From positions 1,364,001-1,428,000 of the forward strand of contig BLAL01000197.1 of assembly GCA_015698045.1 (NCBI GenBank): a stretch of 64,000 nucleotides of DNA, read 5' to 3'. The DNA is from Rhizophagus clarus (Eukaryota; Glomeromycota; Glomeromycetes; Glomerales; Glomeraceae). Both the position numbers and the translations under genes were made by a program. Positions 1-10,665 of the stretch are shown piece after piece. Position 1 is the first letter of the stretch. Every line of letters begins with the position of its first letter. The notes below the pieces were generated by a model. It ran no database searches and was not told where the DNA came from. It saw only the letters and a program-made list of their open reading frames with translations.

Positions 1-2738
1 CATCAAATACAAATAATGTTCGGAACATCGAAAGAACGGAATCTTTATTAAAACCATCAAATATAAATAATGTCAAGAACATAGAAAAAATGGAAACTTT
101 GTCAAAATCATCAAGAGTAAACAGTTTATCAATGGGTGATGATGATATAATTATTAATGTCGTGAATGAGATTGTAGATTTATTTATCAAAATAATAAAT
201 GAAGGTAAAACTTATGATGAAAGGAACAAAATAATTAAAAATTTTATAACAAAAAAATATTTCACGACAAAAAGAATTTTCGATTTTATAATTGATTATC
301 AAGATAATCCCAGTTGTACCTTTTTATTGGGATATTTTAATCTTAATGGTATCGAAATTTTAAAAAATCAGAAAGAAGCTTTTGAATTATTTACTAAATC
401 TTCAAAACAAGGTAATATCTTATCACATTATTATGTTGGAGAATGTTATCAATATGGTTATGGAATTGAAATAAATGAAACGTTGGCCTTTAAATGTTAT
501 CACGAACTTTCATCTAAAAGTTTTGCACCAGGACAAGCTGCGTTGGGATATTTTTATCAGAATGGAATAGGTGTTGAAGAGGATATAAAAGCTGCAATCT
601 GTTGGTATAAACGTGCTGTAATTAATGGTAATTTAATAGCAACATATAATCTTGGAATTTGTTATATTTATGGAAAAGGTGTTATTAAAGATGATAAAAT
701 AGCTTTTGATCATATTAAACGAACATCCGATAAAGATTATATATATGGTATATCAATGTTAGCTTATTGTTATAATAGAGGTATTGGAACAAATATTGAT
801 AAACAAGAGTCATTAAAATTATTTAAAAGGGCTGCAGATTTAGGAAATAGTTTGGCACAATATAGTCTTGCTGAAATGTATAAATTAGGGGATGGAATTT
901 CAATAAATAAGGAACAAGCAATTTATTGGTATAATAAAGCAGCGAAAAATGGGTATGAAAAGGCAAAAGAAGCATTAAATGAAGTTCAATTAAATTTTAA
1001 TTCAAAGATTAGTATAATGGTTGAAGATATAATAGAAATAATTAATAAAGTAGCAGACGTGGAAAATGAAACGGAAGAAAACAAACAAGAAATCATTAAT
1101 TATATAAATTATAATATGAATAATAATATACAAGGGTTATTTGATTGGTTAAAAAATAAACAAAGTGATTCAAATAATATTTTTTTACTTGGATATCTTA
1201 ATTATATTAATTTAGGAGTAGATACGGATTTAAATACTGCTTTCATATTATTTAAAATTGCAGCGGAACAAAATCATATATTAGCACAATTTTATACTGG
1301 AAAATGTTATCAATATGGTCATGGAATATCAAAAGATGATAATTTAGCTTTTAAATATTATGAAATAGCGGCAAATAAAGAATATGCAATTGGACAAATC
1401 AAATTAGCAATTTATTATAAGGAAGGTATAATTGGCAAAAAAAATAAAAAATTATCATTTTATTGGTATGAAAGAGCCGCAAATCTTGGTAATTCGTTCG
1501 CAGCTTATAATGTTGGACTTTGTTATTATAATAGAAATGGTGTTGCTTTGGATCATAAGAAAGCTTTTGAATTTTTTAAGCAATCAGCAAATGATGAAAA
1601 TTTAGATGGAATAGGAATGTTAGGATATTGTTATCAAATTGGTATTGGAACAGATATTGATAAGGAAAAAGCATTTGAATTATATCATAAAGCTTCACAT
1701 TTAGGAAAAGATGTGGCTCAATTTAATCTTGCTAATATGTACGAAAATGGAGATGGGATTAAAAAAGATAAGCAAAAAGCCATCTATTGGTATAAAATAT
1801 GTGCAAAAAATGGATTTCAACTTGCGAAAGAAAAATTATCAACGATAAATGAACCGAAAAATAATATAAATAGAATTTCCGGTGAAATAGTCAATCTTTA
1901 TATTAAATCAGCATTAGATAATGATGATAAATATGAAAAAAGAAAACAAAAAATTCATGATCTTATATTAAAATATGAAATAACTATAGATAAATTAATT
2001 GAATGGCTCTCCTTCTCAAATGATCAAAATAATAATGATTTAAATAATACTTTTTTACTTGGTTATCTTAATTTTTATGGAATTGGAACAAATAAAAATA
2101 ATGATCATGCATTTAAATTATTTAAAAAAGCAGCGGATCAAAATCATTTATTATCACAACATTATGTTGGAATATGTTATCAATATGGATATGGAACAAT
2201 AAAAAATAATAAATTAGCGTTCGAACATTTTAAAAAAGTCGCAGATCAAGATTATCCATCTGGACAGGTTAATATTGGATATTTTTATGAAAATGGTATA
2301 TATGTTGAAAAAAATGAAAGTTTTGCCGTTCATTGGTATAAAAAATCCTCAAGTAAAGGAAATGTGGTTGCCATTTATAATCTTGGATATTGTTATTTAT
2401 ATGGAAAAGGAATTGAAAAAGATATTATTAAGGCATTCGAACTATTTAAGAAATCAGCAGCAAAAGAATATGTATATGGAATAACTATGTTAGGACATTG
2501 TTATCAAAATGGTATAGCAACCAATACTGATAAGAATATGGCATTCGAATTTTATCGAAAAGCTGCTAATTTAGGAAATTATGTAGCTCAATATAATCTT
2601 GCAAATATGTATTTGAATGAAAATGATATAGATCAAGCTAAATTTTGGTTTGAAAATGCTGCAAATAATGGCTGCAATGAAGCACGAATGAAATTAAAAG
2701 AATTGAAGGAATTGAGACCTTTCATAGTGGAATATTAA
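1..2738 (+). CDS. Sel1-repeat protein, 3' part (gene continues beyond left edge)
   Basis: The first in-window ATG is at 90, but the same frame is open back to base 3, so the N-terminus lies outside the window. From ATG 90 to the TAA at 2736-2738 there are 882 residues without an intron. The protein is three homologous modules (about residues 25-300, 310-595 and 600-882). Each starts with a charged helical linker (IVNEIVDLF, MVEDIIEII, SGEIVNLYI) ending in LLGY, followed by about six to seven Sel1 repeats with motifs such as GYFYQNGIG and AIYWYNKAAKNG. Sel1 repeats form alpha-solenoid scaffolds for protein-protein contacts. In Rhizophagus such repeats often follow a kinase domain in one polypeptide, so an upstream kinase domain is possible but not visible. 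Just before the ATG, a stretch of about 18 residues (SNTNNVRNIERTESLLK, then SNINNVKNIEKMETLSK) is repeated, suggesting a disordered linker. Certain as a Sel1 protein; biological role unknown. Confidence 0.93.
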   Translation, partial: SNTNNVRNIERTESLLKPSNINNVKNIEKMETLSKSSRVNSLSMGDDDIIINVVNEIVDLFIKIINEGKTYDERNKIIKNFITKKYFTTKRIFDFIIDYQDNPSCTFLLGYFNLNGIEILKNQKEAFELFTKSSKQGNILSHYYVGECYQYGYGIEINETLAFKCYHELSSKSFAPGQAALGYFYQNGIGVEEDIKAAICWYKRAVINGNLIATYNLGICYIYGKGVIKDDKIAFDHIKRTSDKDYIYGISMLAYCYNRGIGTNIDKQESLKLFKRAADLGNSLAQYSLAEMYKLGDGISINKEQAIYWYNKAAKNGYEKAKEALNEVQLNFNSKISIMVEDIIEIINKVADVENETEENKQEIINYINYNMNNNIQGLFDWLKNKQSDSNNIFLLGYLNYINLGVDTDLNTAFILFKIAAEQNHILAQFYTGKCYQYGHGISKDDNLAFKYYEIAANKEYAIGQIKLAIYYKEGIIGKKNKKLSFYWYERAANLGNSFAAYNVGLCYYNRNGVALDHKKAFEFFKQSANDENLDGIGMLGYCYQIGIGTDIDKEKAFELYHKASHLGKDVAQFNLANMYENGDGIKKDKQKAIYWYKICAKNGFQLAKEKLSTINEPKNNINRISGEIVNLYIKSALDNDDKYEKRKQKIHDLILKYEITIDKLIEWLSFSNDQNNNDLNNTFLLGYLNFYGIGTNKNNDHAFKLFKKAADQNHLLSQHYVGICYQYGYGTIKNNKLAFEHFKKVADQDYPSGQVNIGYFYENGIYVEKNESFAVHWYKKSSSKGNVVAIYNLGYCYLYGKGIEKDIIKAFELFKKSAAKEYVYGITMLGHCYQNGIATNTDKNMAFEFYRKAANLGNYVAQYNLANMYLNENDIDQAKFWFENAANNGCNEARMKLKELKELRPFIVEY

Positions 2739-3659
2739 CAATATAAATAGTACATTTTGAATTTATGTATTTCAAATCTGCTGTATATAGTCAAATACGA
2801 TGTAAATGAAAAAATTAAATTTAAATTAAAAAAAAAAATGATTAAATAAATTACTTTTTTTTGTATATTATTTTTTGTTGGCCCTAAGTTTATAATTTTT
2901 GGACTATCCCTCCGTTGGTTGCCACCTAAGAGAATGGATGATTTTATTAAATCTCAACTATTGTTATGCAAAAAATTTTCCTTCTTATCTTTATAAGAAG
3001 TCTGAAATGTATTTATATCCAAGCCTGCTTTCAATTAATTTTTCATAAGCAAAAAAAAAAACACATCACTATGAAATACTAACTATAATATTATAATCTA
3101 TTCTTTTTTACTGAAAAAGGAGTAATATTTATCGTAAATTACGATGATTAGATTACACACAATTACACGTGACTTTTGAAATACATATATAGATTCAAAA
3201 TTCACTACACTTTACCAAATATTTTTCTTTTAACACCTTTATATTGGCCCAAAATGTTGTTAGATTATTCAGTTTTTCTTCAACACCTATCTTTTAACAA
3301 ATTGATTAGCTGAACATGTTCTCCGGTACTTGTGGTAGTGAATTAGATCTTCATTCTTTTTATCATTATTACTATCCTCAATAAAATTCGATTGACTTGT
3401 AATTTCATGATTTTAAGTATCAATTAGTTCCTTATGAATTAAATATCAAACTCATATTATCATCACATATAATAACCTTATCAGTGGTAAATATTTTCTT
3501 TTCTTTTGATTTTTGGTTTTTTTTTTAGATTTTCTAATCCTTTTTTTTCCCAAAAAATTTTTTTTTTATCATTTCTGCTTTTGTATAGGTCTTCTTTGAG
3601 CACCAGTGATTAGAGGTAAATTTTTCTTTCTTTTTTTTCGTTTTTGCATTTTTTTAAAG
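2739..3659. other. A+T-rich intergenic stretch
   Basis: This follows the Sel1 gene. I see no convincing coding frame, RNA gene or duplication. It holds poly-A/poly-T runs. It ends at the edge of the inverted-repeat element that starts at 3660. Confidence 0.6.
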
Positions 3660-4309
3660 CCCTATAAAAAATAAGTGTCCGGATAATGTCCAGAAAATGT
3701 CCGGAAAAATTGTCTAAATAATTGTCCAGAAATTCTGGACACTGTGTGTCCGGAAACTGTTCCGAAAACACTGCATTTCCGGGATATCAGGAATTTGTCC
3801 TGAAATTGTCCAGAAATGTATTTTCGTAAAATTTTGCCACAAAAGATGATCAATGGATAGATGATCATCATTATTCCTTAACCCAAAATTTTTATATCAT
3901 AGATATATAGTATTTTTGCCTGCTCTGCAATTTTAATGCGTACGACAGAAAAGATTTTGAATGTCAGTTTTGTGATTTTTGCATTTTTTTACAAAATTAA
4001 TTTATCCTTTTTTGGAAATAGTATCCGAAATTTGTCCTGAACTTTTTCATGTCCGGAATTTGTCTATCTGGTTTTTTTACTATGTCCAGAATTTGTCCAG
4101 GTTTAACTGTCCAGAATTTGTCCAAAATTTTATACCGAACAAATACTGGATGAATTCTGGACAAAGTTAGGACATGTCAAAATTTTAAGTATCAGAAGTG
4201 TGTCAGACATGTACCAAAAAAGTGGACATTTTCCGGACACATCAGATTTATTCCGGACATTTTCCAGACATTTTTGATAACATTTTCCGGACATTTATTT
4301 TTTATAGGG
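3660..4309. mobile_element. 650-bp non-autonomous element with CCCTATAAAAAATAA inverted ends
   Basis: The left end reads CCCTATAAAAAATAAGTGTCC. The right end is its inverse (ACATTTATTTTTTATAGGG), a terminal inverted repeat of about 20 bp. Both flanks carry AAG (3657-3659 and 4310-4312), which could be a 3-bp target duplication. The interior is filled with subterminal copies of TGTCC(G/A)GAA in both orientations, typical of transposase-binding arrays. It encodes no credible protein; short frames at 3662-3871 and 3979-4170 are by-products of the repeats. The superfamily is uncertain: a 3-bp duplication would suit CACTA or PIF/Harbinger, but the terminal sequence fits neither clearly. Confidence 0.7.
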
Positions 4310-4759
4310 AAGGTTTACTGATCTTTTTTTTATAATCTATCTATCTATTCTATTAATATACTATCATTTAGATTACCATAATTACCCGTATAGACAATCT
4401 TTTAATTGTACGACATGTGTTGTGCCTACACCTGATTTGTCTCATGATTTTATAATTAAAAGCCGTTAATTAGCAGATTACTAATTGTTTCTGCTAGTTA
4501 TCTTTATTTGGTTAGTTTAAGAGTTTTTTTTTCAATGCATTTTTTATACAATTATTTTTTAACGCCTGATCTATTCCATAATTTTATAGTCAGAATTTTT
4601 GATTGGCAGATTCCAATCCTGTATTGTCAAAACAATTTGATCAGAACAATTTGATTGGCAAATTCTGATGGTAATTTAGTTGCAGTAGAGGATTGTTTTA
4701 TTCATTTATTTATTTTTAAAATACAATTGATCATTACAGTATGATTTGGGAAGTTTTTT
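4310..4759. other. A+T-rich intergenic stretch
   Basis: No gene or RNA is recognised. Near 4595-4670 related short phrases recur (ATTGGCAGATTC, ATTGGCAAATTC, AACAATTTGAT), suggesting an old degraded repeat. Confidence 0.5.
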
Positions 4760-5102
4760 TTTTACTACTAATTAAACTTCTTGCTTTGGAAAAAATAAAG
4801 AAATAAAAGTGAAAAATATGGTACTTTTCATTTATATTACATTCAAGATCTAAAAAAAAATAAAGTAGAACAGGAGAGTAGTAGATGAATAAACATTGAA
4901 TAAAAAGTGAAATGAAAAACAAAGTGAAACGAAAATGAAGGATAAATAAAGGGAGAGTGAAGAATGAAATAAAAAAAAATAAGAGGGAGTGGATAATAGA
5001 GTGAAGAGAAAGGGAATGCAAAATGGATCGAAAAGTGATGAAGTAGAAGAATTATAAAGCTTTAAATAAAGTGATAATCAAAATAGAAAAGGAAGTGGTG
5101 AT
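4760..5102. repeat. Purine-rich tract, left part
   Basis: The + strand is almost entirely A and G with regular T (GAAATGAAAA, AAGGGAGAGTGAAGAATG style). It resembles the tract at 10666-11560. The two would be continuous if the nested transposons between them were removed. No coding capacity is credible; frames on the minus strand are low-complexity Phe/Leu/Ser strings. Confidence 0.7.
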
Positions 5103-6069
5103 TAGTGATGGAAGTGACTCATCAGTTCAGCTCCAGCTCAGTGGACTGACTTAGTGCTCCATACGGGTCGGGTTGGGTCGGGTTTGAGGGGATGTCGACT
5201 TGAATATTAATGTAACCCGACTCGAATTTTTGGGTCAGTCAACTATTTGACTCGACCCGACTGCAGTTTAACTCGAATAACCTGGGTCGAACCCGAATTT
5301 ATATAAATTTTTTTATAATCAGCAAGACAATAGTAAAATTACCTGTTTGTGTAAACTACATTTAAGAATAAGTAAAATAATTAAAATATTGTAGCTTTTT
5401 AGAATTTAATTGATCTCTACTTACTTTTTTTTATCTCTAGTTTTAAAAAAGAATTATGAAATAATATATTAAGTTGTCAATATTAAGTATATATATTTTC
5501 AATTAAAACATTCCTGTTACATTTTAAAAATTTTTTACTTACGGACAGTTAAGACACTTTTCTTGATTATTAATTATTACTTTAAGTATAAAACCGATCA
5601 GGTTTATTTTTTCTCATTATTCCTTCAGAAAATATTAAAAGTTGATCATTATATTTTATTTTTATCAATAACAACTTTATCATCATTCGTTTTTTTTGTG
5701 TCTTATCAGTTTTAAATTATAAAACTAATCATTTAGTAATCAACCAACTTCATGATGAGTTTTCGCTCTTTTATGCTTTGTTGGAAGGTCTTTCTCCTCA
5801 AAGAGATTATTAATAAAAGCTTGTTATGTGAACCTTTTTGTTTTCCAAGTTGTGATATGTTCAATAAGATCAATAGTTTCAGATATATTTATTAGTAAAG
5901 CTTTTACAAAGCCACAAACAAACTAAAATTTAGCGTAAAAAAAAACTTGTGGGAAAAAATGCGTCATCCTAGCATCACCCAGGTCACCCAGGTTGTTCTG
6001 GGTCAAAGCAACAGCACGATCCTAACCTGACAGGTCGGGTCATGTGGGTCACAGGCAGTGTTGGAATTG

Positions 6070-6582
6070 TATGAGGCGCCGTTCTGATCAAAAGTCCGGG
6101 ATTAAACCCTGAATCAGATCCCGGATTTTATCCAGGATAAAATATGCATTTATCCATTTCACCCCGGATTTACCCATATTTCATCCTGGATTTATCTATA
6201 TTTCACCCCAGATCTGATCATCCCGGATTTGATCCATATTTATCCCGGATCTGATCCCTTAAACATCACCAAAAATTACATCACATCCAATTATCAAATC
6301 CTGGATTAATCCAATATTTCATCCCGGATTTGATCAAATTTGGGATGAAATATGGATCAAATCCGGGATGAAATATTGGATGTGATGTAATTTTTGGTGA
6401 TATTTAAGGGATCAGATTCGGGATAAATATGGATCAAATCTGGGATGAAATATTGGATCAGATCCAGGGTGAATATGGATAAATCCAGGGTGAAATGGAT
6501 AAATCCATATTTTATCCTGGATAAAATCTGGGATCTGATCCAGGGTTTAATCCCGGACTTTTGATCAGAACGCCGCTTCATA
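6070..6582. mobile_element. Element D: long palindromic (foldback) MITE inside C
   Basis: The unit begins TATGAGGCGCCGTTCTGATC and ends with its near-perfect inverse (TGATCAGAACGCCGCTTCATA). GAATTG occurs on both sides (6064-6069 and 6583-6588) as a likely target duplication. The inverted homology covers nearly the whole element: AAACATCACCAAAAATTACA near 6260 is answered by TGTAATTTTTGGTGATATTT near 6385. This gives two arms of roughly 240 bp. Internal motifs are variants of ATCCCGGATTTGATCC. A transcript would form a long hairpin. The minus-strand frame inside it (6357-6581) is repeat sequence. Confidence 0.82.
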
Positions 6583-6967
6583 GAATTGGATCTTGTCCAA
6601 TTCCCAGTAATGGACTATTGGACTTTGGACCTAATGGAGATATCCGGTTCAATTCCAATTCGAATGGACTATATCCGTGATTTTGGCAAAATTATATACT
6701 ATAATTCTGGCCAAATTTATAATGCTAGCTAAAATTAATATGTTTAAAATAGCATATGTATTATTTACACAATTATATTATGATTTGCTGTAAATTAACC
6801 ATAGTTGGTTAAAACTTAAAAGGATGATCAAAGGATTGTAAATATAAAAAAAAATTTTTTAATTTAAATCTTCTTTGTGATTATCATTCAAGTAAAACAA
6901 AGAAAAGTGCTTGTTAATTTTAATTACCATAATAAATAATAATAATTTTCTTTGTTTAAATAATATA

Positions 6968-9900
6968 ATGGGCCGTCGTTCACATTTTTTGATACCATAT
7001 ATTGTAGTTTTACATACAGATAAAAAAGGCAAATAAAAGTAACAAGTATGCTGTATGTCGAGCTTGTATTAGTATTATTGGAAAAGATGAAGCATATAAA
7101 TTAAAGTTTACAAATACTAAAAAAGAATGTGCACGTCATATTAAAAATTATCAAAATTTTGCACAAAAATATAGTCCACAACAAATAACAAAACTTCTTG
7201 ATGATGCAGCAAAAGATGGTGTGAAAAGTAAACCACCCCAAAAAAGATGTTGTACAGAATCATCTTCAGAATCATCTGATAATGATAACGATGATTCAAT
7301 ACTTGAACAAAATAAAAATAATAACAACTTAAAAGAAACATCAAATTTGGATGGGATTACACTAGATAATTATATATTCTCGTTAACAATTATTCAAGAA
7401 CAAAAACTTGAACAATTCTTATTGGATGTAACTGTTTCATGTGGCTTGGCATTCCAATGGATTAAAGATCCTGCAGTTAAAAGTTTATTTAATTGGCTAA
7501 ATCCAATGATTACATTACCTTCTCGAAAAGTATTATCAGGACGTATTTTAAAAGATGCAACTGATAAAGTTTCGACAAAATTACTTGATAATGCTAAAGA
7601 TGATTTGTTTGGTGTAATTCTTGCTTTTGACGGATGGAAAAATATGGTACGACAACATATTTTTGGTATAATTCTTATTACATCTACAGGCAAAATGATT
7701 ATTTGGAAAGCAATCAATTGTGATGGTAATAGAGGTACTGCAAATGAGATTATTCAGATTACACAACAACTTTTTGCAGAATTGAATCAAGAAAATATAA
7801 AAGTTAATGGGCTAGTTACAGATTCAGTATCAGAAAATGCTTCTGCACGGTTTGTTTATTTTTTATTGCATTATTTGAATTATTAATAATTAATTAAATA
7901 TTAATTTAATTATAAAAATTATTAAACTATATTATAATAGAAAACAACTTCAATTACTTTACCGTGATAAACTATTTTTGCCTTGTTTTGCTTACCAAAT
8001 GAATTTATGTGTTGGTAGGGATGCCAACGGTCAGTTCGGTTTGGTTTCGGTTTTAAACCCGCGGTTTTCAGCCAAAACCGAACCGACCGCAAAACTGACC
8101 GATAAAACTGAACCGCAAAACCGATTGCAAAACTGAATAAATTATTATTAGAAAGTGCCAATTATGACTTTATTTAATAATAACATTTAAATTTACATAA
8201 TTTTTTCTTACAAAAATAGTGCTGATTTTGTGATTTTTTGGCGATATGAAAATCACGTGATCATCACACAAAAAATTAAAATTCTCCCTATAATTTCAAA
8301 AAGGAAAGTACTATAAACTTAAATATTAAAATTCATGTTTTTTAGTTATTCTCAATTGAAACAAAGATATTTTTCCGGGATATGTTGCAAAATATTTATA
8401 ATTAACCGATCGGTTTTTTCACCAGTTTTTTTATATATAAAACCGACGGTTAACCGGTCGGTCTTGGACTAAAACCGAACTGAAACCGAACCGGCAAAAA
8501 CCGGTTATGACCGGTTATAACCTAACTTTTGGCATCCCTATGTGTTGGTGATATTTTTAAAGAGTCAAATTCCCTAACAAAAGTAGGTGAGCAAGCTGTT
8601 GCAATTGCTAGTTTTTTTAATCATGCAAAGGTGTGAATTGGAAAATTACGTGAAGAACAAGCAGCAATTTACAAAAATAAATATTACACCTTAATGGTAC
8701 CTAATGATACTTGCTGGAATTCCCAATATTATTGTTTTGCAAGTTTATTGCGATCAAAATCTGCATTAAAAGTAAGTATTAATTTTTGATAAATTTATAT
8801 TATTCTAATATTAAAAAAAATTAAAATGAAAATTGATTATTAGAATTTAGCAACGAAAATTGAGGAACAAGAAAGTGATGATCTTTATGATTTTCCAGAA
8901 GAATATCTAAATTGCATTTCTGATAATAATTGGTGGAAAAAGCTCAAAGAATTGGAAACATTAATACTTCCCTATTGTGCTGCACTTAATTAACTTCAAC
9001 GACATAATTCACAACTCCATGATGTTCTCCATTGTTTTGGTAATTTAGTTATAGTTTTGCGTTCATTTGATAATAATAATTTTAAAAACAAGCTTTTAAA
9101 AAAGCTTGAAAAGAGGTGGAGTGATTGGGAACAACCTCTTTTATTACTAGCATTTTTACTCCATCCAGGATATCGTACTGATAAATTTAATCCACAAATT
9201 GAAACTTTATCTTTTCCACATCTTGGTAAATGGGTTACTTATTACTACTGTGCTTGGTTTAATGAAGATCCAATGGTAATATTAGTTGAATTAGAAGCTT
9301 ATTGACAAAAAAATATCCCTACAATGATGCCACTGCATGACAATTTAATAATAATGTTTTGGAATTTTGGAATTATGTTCGTGGTTATTCTAAGGAACTT
9401 TACCATATTGCTGAACGTATTTTTTCAATTGCAGTAACTACAGCATCTCTTGAAAGACTTTTTTCTACAATGGGATGGCTGCATTCAAAACGCCAAAATC
9501 GTTTAGCAGTAAGTATAAATTACAGTAATTTATGACAATTATAATTATATTTTTTGTTAATATTTTTTAATTATTTAGCATAAAAAGGTTTTAGGAATGA
9601 CTCAGATACGTGCATCAATGCAACAGACTTAAACAAAAAAAATTGATGATGATGCATTAAAATTTCGAAGTACAAATACTGCACTTCTGGTAGTAAATGA
9701 AAATGAAGAACTAAATGCATCAGATGATCTGAACGTGTCAGATGATGAATCATCAGACGAATTGGTTGAAACGGATGCTAATATTCAAACTGGAAGTAAT
9801 TGGAGAAATATAGTGTCAAGATGGATTAGTATGTTGGAAGATGAAACAAATGAAGAAAATGATGATGATGATGATGAAAGTAATAGTAATAATGATGATG

Positions 9901-10049
9901 GAGAACTTGATATTAGTATTATAAATATATCAAATTTGCCTCATCCTGCTAGAGATCAAAATTCTAAATGGAAACTTCAAGATATTTTTATTGAAAGTTT
10001 AGGGGAACCCAATTATTTGTCAGCTTTTATGCTAGGCAACAATCAATAG
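6968..10049 (+). pseudogene. hAT transposase of element C (BED finger, catalytic core, C-terminal dimerisation region), inactivated
   Basis: Pieces in order: start ATG 6968 with MGRRSHFLIPYI; a BED-type zinc finger (VCRAC then a Cys/His pair, about 7045-7160); a DUF659-like core (7221-7849) with DGWKN and DSVSENASA; after an intron (7850-7940), PCFAYQMNLCVGDIFK (split by element E); DTCWNSQ; an intron near 8772-8841; then the hAT C-terminal dimerisation motif ERIFSIAVTTASLERLFSTM (near 9415-9470). The last exon (about 9580-10049) is acidic and ends at TAA 10047-10049. Breaks seen: a one-base gain near 7035 shifts the frame after the first exon; E is inserted at 8016; in-frame stops occur near 8634 (TGA), 8990 (TAA), 9302 (TGA) and 9630 (TAA); a shift follows 9302. 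Element C cannot move autonomously. Confidence 0.88.
8016..8540. mobile_element. Element E: 525-bp hAT-type MITE inside the transposase of C
   Basis: The ends are TAGGGATGCCAA (8016) and TTGGCATCCCTA (ending 8540), with the exact 8-bp duplication TGTGTTGG on both sides (8008-8015 and 8541-8548). Subterminal repeats are variants of AAACCGAACCGA and CCGGTTA. There is no coding capacity. It interrupts the codons for the PCFAYQMNLCVGDIFK motif, so it landed after C and independently proves C is dead. Confidence 0.92.
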
Positions 10050-10665
10050 ATTCAATAAAATTTAATAAATATCAATAAAAAATGATTTACATTATAAATT
10101 TTATAATTATTTATGTATTTCTAAAATTACATATAAATCTATAGCTGTTGGACGAAATTCATAGTCCAATAGTCCAAATTTTAATGGAATTGGAATGGAC
10201 TAAGTCCAATAGTCCAATGGTCCAATGGTCCAAAAGGCCAATAGTCCAAAAGGCCAACACTGGTCACAGGTCAGTATAATTACCAATCCTGACTCAATTT
10301 AAAATTTGGGTCAGGTTGATCACCCGGGTCTGACCTGATCCTTTTGGAGCACTAGACTGACTCAACCGACTTATGAGCAGCTCATCTTGAACTGATTCGA
10401 GCCAACTTGAGCTAAAGATCATTTCTTTTTTTGGCGATAGCCATTCCATAAAAATCTGATTTTGGTAAGAACGAATTTGGAATCTTGTGTAATATAGTAT
10501 TCCTTTTTTAGGAAATTTTATAATTCTGGCAGGAATTAGCGCATAATTCTGGCGCTTAAGTCAGTCCAAGTCAGCTTCAAGCTGAACTGAGTTGAGGACC
10601 GTAAGCCAGCTCCAAGCTGTGCTCAAGCTGCTCATTTGTCAAGTTTTACCATCTCTAGGGGTGAT

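Larger units (their letters stand above)
6056..10262 (+). mobile_element. Element C: hAT transposon with decayed transposase, nested in B
   Basis: The ends are CAGTGTTGG (6056) and CCAACACTG (ending 10262), flanked by the exact 8-bp duplication GTCACAGG (6048-6055 and 10263-10270). Length is 4207 bp including later insertions D and E. Subterminal GGACTA/TAGTCC-type repeats (6600-6670; 10155-10255) are probable transposase-binding sites. It carries the BED/hAT transposase pseudogene at 6968-10049. It is the fourth layer of the stack, counting the purine tract as the first. Confidence 0.9.
5152..10354. mobile_element. Element B: hAT-type non-autonomous transposon nested in A
   Basis: The perfect terminal inverted repeat TAGTGCTCCA starts at 5152, with its inverse TGGAGCACTA ending at 10354. 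The exact 8-bp duplication GACTGACT flanks it (5144-5151 and 10355-10362). An 8-bp duplication with TAG-type ends is the hallmark of the hAT superfamily. Removing element C leaves about 990 bp, with subterminal arrays built on GGGTCGGGT / ACCCGA at both ends (5165-5300 and 10300-10340) and no coding capacity. B must be younger than A and older than C. Confidence 0.88.
5103..10657. mobile_element. Element A: small hAT-type MITE, split by a later insertion
   Basis: The ends are TAGTGATGG (5103) and the inverse CCATCTCTA (ending 10657). They are flanked by near-identical 8-bp target duplications, GTGGTGAT (5095-5102) and GGGGTGAT (10658-10665). After removal of element B and its target duplication, only about 344 bp belong to A. 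Subterminal CAGTTCAGCTCCAGCTCA-like and CAAGTCAGC-like motifs lie just inside both ends. Its ends resemble those of the 6.6-kb hAT at 12116-18733 (TAGGGATGGG), so that family may have mobilised it. No protein is encoded by A itself. Confidence 0.8.

Noticed and set aside
6357..6581. Minus-strand 74-codon frame
   Set aside because: It lies wholly in one arm of the palindromic element D.
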